In this document: in pieces, positions 50,988 to 56,068 of the stretch
Position numbering within the stretch: the stretch's first letter is position 1
How the letters are laid out: each line of letters opens with the position of its first letter
Origin: Gemmatimonadales bacterium
GTDB lineage: Bacteria > Gemmatimonadota > Gemmatimonadetes > Gemmatimonadales > GWC2-71-9
DNA length: 56,068 nucleotides
Direction of reading: 5' to 3'
Assembly: GCA_025934955.1 (NCBI GenBank)
Contig: JAICWE010000017.1
Span: 1 to 56,068, forward strand
Notes under the pieces: model-generated
Database searches by the model: none
What the model saw: the letters and a program-made list of their open reading frames with translations, nothing else
What the model was told of the DNA's origin: nothing
Made by a program: the position numbers and the translations under genes

Positions 50988-51869
50988 ATGCATCCCGTCG
51001 CGGCGCGCCTCGTTGATGGACTGATCCCGGCCGTGCCGGTGCCGTTCCGGGACGCCGCGCTCGATGCCGCCGCGCAAACGCGCTACGCGGCGTGGATGGC
51101 GGCGCAGCCGGTCGCGGGCGTCGCGGTCTGGTCGCACACCGGGCGGGGGCCGCACCTGAGCGCGGAGCAGCGGGCCACGGTGCTCGCCGCCTGGCGCGAG
51201 GCGCTGCCCGACCGCGTCGTCGTCGCCGGCGCGCACGACATCGGCGCCGCGATCGCCGCCCGGCGCGGCGGCGCCGACGCCGTGCTGGTCTTCCCCGAAG
51301 GGCGCGATCCCGTCGCCCACCATCGCCGGCTCGGCCGCGAGCTGCCGGCGCTCGCCTTCTACCTGTATGAGCGCGCCGGCGGCGCCGCCTACGACGACGC
51401 GACACTGCACGCGATTCTCGATCTTCCCGAGGTGATCGGCATCAAGGTGGCGACGCTCGATTCGGTGATGACCTTCCAGCGCATCGCGGCCGTGCTCCGC
51501 GCCCATCCGGACAAGCTGCTGGTCACCGGCGAGGACCGCTTCCTCGGCTACTCGCTCATGATGGGCGCGCGCGCCGCGCTGGTGGGCATGGGTGCGGCGC
51601 TGCCGGACCTGCAGGCGGCGCTGCTCCGCGCGCGTGCGGCGGGTGACTGGGCCGCGTTCCAGCGGCTGAGCGCGCTCGCCGACCGGTTCGCCCAGGTGAC
51701 GTTCATCGAGCCGATGGAGGGTTACGTGCGCCGGATGCTCTGGGCCGCCGCCGCCGATGGCGCGCTGCCGGACGATGCCTGCGACGATCCGTGGGGTCCG
51801 CCGCTGCCCGGCTCGGAGCGCGCGGCGGTCGGGGCGGTGGTGCGGGATGCGCGCGCAGCTCGCGGCTGA
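50988..51869 (+). CDS. DapA/NanA-superfamily aldolase or synthase
   Basis: 293 residues, TIM barrel. K153 in EVIGIKVATLD is the Schiff-base lysine and FYLYERAGG (Y125/Y127) the tyrosine region. AVWSHTGRGPHLSAEQR corresponds to the GTTGE substrate-carboxylate loop, but is altered (SHTGRG), so dihydrodipicolinate synthesis is unlikely; N-acetylneuraminate-lyase-like or keto-deoxy-sugar aldolase chemistry is possible. The 3' end overlaps the flavoprotein gene by 23 bases. Confidence 0.85.
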   Translation: MHPVAARLVDGLIPAVPVPFRDAALDAAAQTRYAAWMAAQPVAGVAVWSHTGRGPHLSAEQRATVLAAWREALPDRVVVAGAHDIGAAIAARRGGADAVLVFPEGRDPVAHHRRLGRELPALAFYLYERAGGAAYDDATLHAILDLPEVIGIKVATLDSVMTFQRIAAVLRAHPDKLLVTGEDRFLGYSLMMGARAALVGMGAALPDLQAALLRARAAGDWAAFQRLSALADRFAQVTFIEPMEGYVRRMLWAAAADGALPDDACDDPWGPPLPGSERAAVGAVVRDARAARG

Positions 51870-52998
51870 CTTCGAGCGCTTCGGCCGCGAGCTCCCGCGC
51901 GACTGGGCGGCGTACGTGCGCGACGCCTACCGGATCGATCTTGGCGCGCGCTACCTCGGTGTCGAGCTGCCGCATCCGATCGGCAAGGCCTCGGGGCAGC
52001 TCTCGCTCAAGCCGGAGCAGCTCGAGGCCGACGCAGCGGCCGGGCTCGCATTCGTGGTGCTGAAGACGGTGATCGCCGAGGACGAGCACGGCACCCGGCA
52101 GATGGCCGCGTGGGCGACGCACGAGACCCGGATGACGGTGGAGCATCGCCGGGCCCGCGACGGCCGCGACGGCTGGACCGTAACGTGGAAGGGCAGGGGA
52201 TGGGACCGCTCGCTCGCCGAGTACTGCGCGCTGGTCCGCGCCGGTCGCGAGATCACGAATGCCGGCGGGCCGCTCTGCCTCCCGTCCGCCAAGTACCATC
52301 TGCCGCCGGCGGGCGAGCCGTTCGCCGAGGCCGAGTACCGTCACACCACCCGCGCGCTCGCGGACGCGTGGGGCGCAGCGCCGCTGCTGCTCGAGTTCGA
52401 TTTCTCTCCCACGCTCGCCGGCGACTCTCTGGCCGACGAGCGGGAGCAGGTTCTCCGCTGGATCGAGGAGGTCCCGGCGCAGCTCCGCGCCGCCGGTGTG
52501 CCCCTCAGACTCGCGCTCAAGCTGATGAACGCCCGCTTCGATGACGCCTTCCAGCGGGAGATGCTCCGCGTCGGGTCGGCCTCCGGTGCCGACGCGCTGG
52601 TCGTCTTCAACCGCCTGTGGGATCCGGAGCGCCGCGTCGCCTGCGGCGGCTGGGATTTGAGCGACCGGAACCTCCGCGTCCTCGCGTCCCGCGGCGGAGA
52701 GAGGCGCATTCCGCTGATCGCGACCGGCAACATCACCACCGGCCGCACCCTGCTCGATTACGCCAGCCACGGCTGCGAGTCCGCCGAGCTGCACACCTTC
52801 TTCCAGCTGCCGTTAGGCGAGTATCCCGCCGCGCACGGATCCCGCACCCAGCGCGCGCTCCACGCGCTGGTCTTCGATCCCGCCGACGGCGTGATCGCCG
52901 GAATGCTGGGCCTGGAGCAACGGGGAGCGTTGTTCCGCCGCCAGGGAGAGCTGCGCTTCATCGATGTGTCGGCGAGAAGCGACGACCCCCGCCAATGA
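51847..52998 (+). CDS. Dihydroorotate-dehydrogenase-like FMN protein
   Basis: 383 residues. ELPHPIGKASGQLS (about 40-53), VVLKTVIAEDEHG, a conserved K in LALKLMN (about 229), and the C-terminal phosphate-binding region IPLIATGNITTGRTLLDYASHGCESAELHTF (about 293-324) fit the DHOD / dihydropyrimidine-dehydrogenase flavin barrel. The usual strand-end cysteine or serine base could not be placed. No NAD- or FeS-binding domain is present. One octamer at 52811. Substrate unknown; reduction of an unsaturated product of the lyase/aldolase steps is a possibility. Confidence 0.72.
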   Translation: MRAQLAADFERFGRELPRDWAAYVRDAYRIDLGARYLGVELPHPIGKASGQLSLKPEQLEADAAAGLAFVVLKTVIAEDEHGTRQMAAWATHETRMTVEHRRARDGRDGWTVTWKGRGWDRSLAEYCALVRAGREITNAGGPLCLPSAKYHLPPAGEPFAEAEYRHTTRALADAWGAAPLLLEFDFSPTLAGDSLADEREQVLRWIEEVPAQLRAAGVPLRLALKLMNARFDDAFQREMLRVGSASGADALVVFNRLWDPERRVACGGWDLSDRNLRVLASRGGERRIPLIATGNITTGRTLLDYASHGCESAELHTFFQLPLGEYPAAHGSRTQRALHALVFDPADGVIAGMLGLEQRGALFRRQGELRFIDVSARSDDPRQ

Positions 52999-53048
52999 GA
53001 GCGGTAACGGAGCAGCGTCAGCCGGCCCCCGCATCGGAGTGCCGCACA

Positions 53049-53063
53049 GGGCCCCTCGGGCCC
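53049..53063 (+). terminator. Short GC hairpin after the flavoprotein gene
   Basis: GGGCCC-CTC-GGGCCC, six perfect pairs, 51 bases after the stop and about 40 before the next start. No T tract; weak evidence for termination. Confidence 0.4.
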
Positions 53064-53101
53064 CGTGAATGCGCGCGTCGACTGCGCTCCGAGAGGCACG
53101 A

Positions 53102-54232
53102 GTGCGAATAACCCGCATCGACCTGTACGAGCTCACGCTCCCGCTGGTCGAGCCGTTCGTCATCTCCGGCGGAACGATGACGCACCGCCGCTCGCTGGTG
53201 ACCGTTCTGCATGACGACGACGGCCACCGGGGCTACGGCGAGTCACCCCCGTTCGAACTGCCGTTCTACTCCGAGGAGACAGTCGCGTCGGCGCGTGACC
53301 TCATTCAGCGCGTGCTCATCCCCCGCATCGAGGGCCGGGAGTTCGCCACCCCCGAGTCCGTGGACGCGGCGCTCAGGCTGGGCATCCGCGGCAACCCCTT
53401 CGCGCGCTCCGGACTCGAGACCGCGGCCTGGGATCTGGAGGCCGCGCGCCGCGGCACCGGCCTGGCGCAGCTCCTCGCCGAGCGGCTCGGCGGCTCCCCC
53501 GCGGCGCGCATTCCCTGCGGCGTGGCGTTAGGCATCCCCGCCGACCGCGATACCGGCACGCTCAGCCGCCTGGTCGCCGATGCCGTCGAGCGGGGCTACC
53601 GTCGGGTCAAGATCAAGGTCATGCCCGGTTGGGACTCCGCCGCCGTCGCCGCCGCGCGCGCGGCACTCGCCGGCACCGGGCTTCCGCTCACGGTGGATGC
53701 GAACGGCGCCTACCGCTGGCCCGAGCACCAGTCCAACCTCCGTGCGCTGGACGACGCGGAACTCCTCTATATCGAGCAGCCGCTCGCGCCCGGCGAGCTG
53801 GTGGGCCACGCCGAGCTGAGTCATACCCTGCGGACGCCGGTGTGCGTGGACGAGACGCTCCGCGATGCGGATGCCGCGCGGCAACTTCTCGCGCTCGACG
53901 GGCCGCGGGTGTGGAACGTCAAGGTGCACCGGATGGGCGGACTCACCGAGACGCTCGCGGTGCGGCGCTGCGCCGCTGCGGCCGGCGTGCGACTCTGGGC
54001 CGGCACCATGCCGGAGTCCGGGCTCGGCAGCCAGGCGGCGATCGCCGCGGCGAGCCTTCCCGGCTTCGTCTATCCCTCGGATGTCGAGCCGAGCCCACGC
54101 TGGTTCGGCGAGGGACAGGACGTGATCGAACTCACGATGAGTCGGAACGGCGAGATGCCCGTCACCAACTGCTCCATCGCGATGCTGCTGGATCACCCCC
54201 GCTTTGCCGCGGCCGCGCGGCGCGTGCGCTGA
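53102..54232 (+). CDS. Enolase-superfamily enzyme, NSAR/OSBS (MenC type 2) branch
   Basis: 376 residues. The muconate-lactonizing subgroup catalytic set is complete: K170/K172 in RRVKIKVMPGWD, metal ligands D199 (VDANGAY), E225 (YIEQPL) and D250 (CVDET), and K274 in WNVKVHRMGG. The C-terminal GTMPESGLGSQAAIAAASLPGF is typical of N-succinylamino-acid racemase / o-succinylbenzoate synthase proteins. No menaquinone genes lie nearby, so racemisation of an N-acylated amino acid fits better. GTG 53102 has AGAGG upstream. One octamer at 53526. Confidence 0.87.
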   Translation: MRITRIDLYELTLPLVEPFVISGGTMTHRRSLVTVLHDDDGHRGYGESPPFELPFYSEETVASARDLIQRVLIPRIEGREFATPESVDAALRLGIRGNPFARSGLETAAWDLEAARRGTGLAQLLAERLGGSPAARIPCGVALGIPADRDTGTLSRLVADAVERGYRRVKIKVMPGWDSAAVAAARAALAGTGLPLTVDANGAYRWPEHQSNLRALDDAELLYIEQPLAPGELVGHAELSHTLRTPVCVDETLRDADAARQLLALDGPRVWNVKVHRMGGLTETLAVRRCAAAAGVRLWAGTMPESGLGSQAAIAAASLPGFVYPSDVEPSPRWFGEGQDVIELTMSRNGEMPVTNCSIAMLLDHPRFAAAARRVR

Positions 54233-54313
54233 GCGGCGCCGCGTTCGTGAGGCGAGCCACGGCCCGGACCCGTGCCGGAGCGTACCATGGAGCAGCTTCT
54301 ACATGGGGGCACG

Positions 54314-54544
54314 ATGCTCGACGAGTTACGCGAGGCGCTGGACGACCGGCAGCTCCTGCTCGCCGCGGCAGCCCGATTCGCCTTCTGGTTCAGCGTGGCG
54401 GTGATGATCATGGGCCGGTACTACCGCAACTGGGCGCTGGCGGCCGTCGCGCTCGGCATCGGCATCATCGGCGGCCTCTGCTTCCTCGAGCGGCGTCGCC
54501 ACGCCGCACACCTCGCGGCGCTGGAGCCCGACCGCACCCGGTAG
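54314..54544 (+). CDS. Small single-span membrane protein, unknown function
   Basis: 76 residues from ATG 54314 with GGGGG upstream; ATG 54287 would add nine residues. One or two hydrophobic helices (FAFWFSVAVMIMG, about 20-33; WALAAVALGIGIIGGLCFL, about 38-56) and a basic C-terminal tail. Family not recognised. Placed between the racemase-like and mannosidase genes, same strand. Confidence 0.55.
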   Translation: MLDELREALDDRQLLLAAAARFAFWFSVAVMIMGRYYRNWALAAVALGIGIIGGLCFLERRRHAAHLAALEPDRTR

Positions 54545-54614
54545 CGCGCTCGCCGCTCGCGCGTCGCGTCCGCGCGCCGTTCGTTCGTCCCCCCGGGTTA
54601 CCTGCGGGCCTCGA

Positions 54615-56068
54615 ATGACCGGCGCGCTGGTGTTTCACCTCCTGCCGCACACCCATTGGGACCGCGAGTGGTATCTGCCCCGCGGCACGCTGCTCGTGCG
54701 CCTGGTCGAGATGCTCGACGACGTCGTCGGGCGGCTCGAGGCCGACGTGTCCCTCACGTTCCTGCTCGATGGGCAGACGGTTCATATCGAGGATTACCTG
54801 CGGGTGCGGCCCGACGCACGCGCACGCGTCGCGGTGCTGGTCCGCGCGGGCCGGCTGCAGGTGGGACCGTGGTACGTGCTCGCCGACGAGCTCATCCCCT
54901 CGGGCGAAGCGCTCGTGCGCAACCTGCTGTTCGGGGCCGCCGACGCGGCGCGGCTCGGCGCGCGGGTCGACGTGCTCTACTCGCCCGACGCGTTCGGCCA
55001 TCCCGCTGCGCTGCCGCTCCTCGCGCGCGAGTTCGGCCTGAACGCCGCGCTCCTCTGGCGCGGACTCGGCGGTGAGCCGGGCGAAGAGGGCGACCTGTTC
55101 CGCTGGCGCGGCGCCGCGGGGGACGTGCTCCCGCTCATCCACCTGCCGCCCGGCGGTTACGAGCTCGGCGCCGATCTCCCGCCCGACTCCTCCCTCCACG
55201 AGCGCTGGCGCCCGCTTCGCGCGGCGCTCGCCGCGCGGGCGCGCACCCGCCACGTCCTCCTGCCGGTCGGCGCCGATCACCACGCGATGCATCGGGGCCT
55301 CGTGGCGCTCTCCGATCGGCTCGCGGCGCTCGAGCCGCGCCACGAGGTGCGGATCTCCCGCCTCGACGACTACGCCGCCGCCGCACTCGCCGACGCGGGC
55401 GCGCTGCCGGAGCTGACTGGGGAGTTGCGCCGGAGCTATGGCTACACCTGGACGCTCCAGGGAACCCACGGCACCCGCGCGCGGCAGAAGCGACGCAACA
55501 GCCGGCTCGAGCTGCTCCTCGAGCGCCGCGCCGAGCCGCTGGCGGCGCTCTCGCGGCTCGGCGGCGCGACGCACCATCGCGCGGCGCTCCTGCACGAGGC
55601 ATGGCGCACGCTGGTTCGCGCGCAGTTCCACGACGTGCTCTGCGGCACCGTGTCGGACGAGGTGGCCCGCACGCTCGACACGACGCACGACGACGTTGCC
55701 GCGCTGGCGAGCGAGATCGCGCGGCGCACGCTGGAGGATCTCGCCGGCTACGACGCGGATCGCGCCCGCGAGCGCCCCGATCGCTTCGGCACACCGGAGC
55801 TGCTCCTGTGGAATCCGGCGCCGCGCCCCCGCGGCGGCGTCGTCGAGGCGACGCTCACCTGGTTTCGTCGCGACGTGCTCGTCGGCCCGCCCGGCGCTCG
55901 CAGGGCGCGGAGCGGCAGCGGCCCCGGCGCCGTGCATCTCGTCGCGGCCGACGGCACGCCCGTGCCGCTCCAGCTCCTCGCGCGGGAACCCGGACGCGAG
56001 CGGCTCGACGCCATGCGCCACTATCCCGATCTCGACGAGGTCGAGCAGGTCCGCGTCGCCTTGCGCGC
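54615..56068 (+). CDS. GH38 alpha-mannosidase-like glycosidase (cut by window end)
   Basis: Open from ATG 54615 to the window edge, 484 codons without a stop; the C-terminal part is missing. HTHWDREWY at residues 12-20 provides zinc ligands H14 and D16; D125 in YSPDAFGHP is the nucleophile/zinc ligand; D221-H222 in PVGADHHAMHR fits the family's later site. The sequence QFHDVLCGT (about 340) and LLWNPAPRPR also match GH38. There is no signal peptide, so it acts in the cytoplasm on imported mannosides, consistent with the neighbouring importer and cytosolic lyase. Confidence 0.88.
   Translation, partial: MTGALVFHLLPHTHWDREWYLPRGTLLVRLVEMLDDVVGRLEADVSLTFLLDGQTVHIEDYLRVRPDARARVAVLVRAGRLQVGPWYVLADELIPSGEALVRNLLFGAADAARLGARVDVLYSPDAFGHPAALPLLAREFGLNAALLWRGLGGEPGEEGDLFRWRGAAGDVLPLIHLPPGGYELGADLPPDSSLHERWRPLRAALAARARTRHVLLPVGADHHAMHRGLVALSDRLAALEPRHEVRISRLDDYAAAALADAGALPELTGELRRSYGYTWTLQGTHGTRARQKRRNSRLELLLERRAEPLAALSRLGGATHHRAALLHEAWRTLVRAQFHDVLCGTVSDEVARTLDTTHDDVAALASEIARRTLEDLAGYDADRARERPDRFGTPELLLWNPAPRPRGGVVEATLTWFRRDVLVGPPGARRARSGSGPGAVHLVAADGTPVPLQLLAREPGRERLDAMRHYPDLDEVEQVRVALR

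Noticed and set aside
50988..51869. Dihydrodipicolinate synthase (dapA)
   Set aside because: The Schiff-base lysine is present, but the GTTGE-type carboxylate loop is replaced by SHTGRG and no lysine-synthesis genes are nearby.
53102..54232. Menaquinone gene menC
   Set aside because: The catalytic set fits both OSBS and N-succinylamino-acid racemase. No other menaquinone genes are nearby, so a specific symbol was not given.
54465..56021. Minus-strand open frame of about 518 codons at the window end
   Set aside because: Antisense to the GH38 gene, which has the complete HxD zinc motif and nucleophile region and stays open to the edge.

Overview
The window is very GC-rich (roughly 70 percent by eye), has closely packed genes with many GTG starts and 4-base stop/start overlaps, and carries MacB-type permeases of the ADOP kind, an M1 peptidase, many lipoproteins and a TonB receptor. 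Together these suggest a Gram-negative soil-type bacterium, most likely Gemmatimonadota. That placement is an inference, because no 16S rRNA gene is present.

Layout. 1-1330: end of an unidentified gene, a pabC-like lyase and a five-tRNA array (His, Trp, Glu-CTC, Glu-TTC, Lys-CTT) ending in a hairpin. 1363-7268, minus strand: a respiratory module made of a PQQ alcohol dehydrogenase, a CuA subunit II, a heme-copper subunit I with an atypical active site, CtaG and a small membrane protein, preceded by a PAS-LuxR regulator. 7444-11866, plus: an MmgE/PrpD frame running without a stop into an AhpD-family domain, a Ca-loop lipoprotein and an M1 metallopeptidase. 11883-15924: a MarR-centred set (MarR, VOC dioxygenase-like, YceI, divergent Old Yellow Enzyme) plus a DUF488 gene. 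16083-22406: TolC-adaptor-RND efflux operon with a beta-propeller gene. 22706-32486: adaptor, ABC ATPase, two MacB-like permeases, an ATPase remnant and an NtrC/histidine-kinase pair. 32739-38529: a GEMM-like c-di-GMP riboswitch candidate before a lipoprotein, a beta-barrel, a phosphatase-superfamily hydrolase, a His/Cys-rich exported protein and a TonB receptor. 38537-39634: a COG4299-type membrane acyltransferase.

39657-56068 looks like an uncharacterised catabolic region. It holds divergent DppBC permeases and a substrate-binding lipoprotein, a GHMP sugar kinase, a cytosolic heparinase-II/III-like protein with a C-terminal carbohydrate-binding-like domain, a GSA-type aminotransferase, an exported RidA-like protein, a paired active and degenerate amidohydrolase, a PilZ protein, a DapA/NanA-type aldolase, a DHOD-like flavoprotein, an NSAR/OSBS-type enolase-superfamily enzyme and a GH38 alpha-mannosidase cut by the window end. 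EF-P is embedded in it.

The best leads are: the alcohol-dehydrogenase/heme-copper module whose subunit I lacks the helix-VI tyrosine; a recurrent in-frame octamer CGTTAGGC; a series of start codons lying 5-7 bases after a -10 box (leaderless transcripts); the GEMM-like element; the PrpD-AhpD read-through fusion; and the glycan/amino-sugar-like catabolic cluster with its pseudoenzyme.
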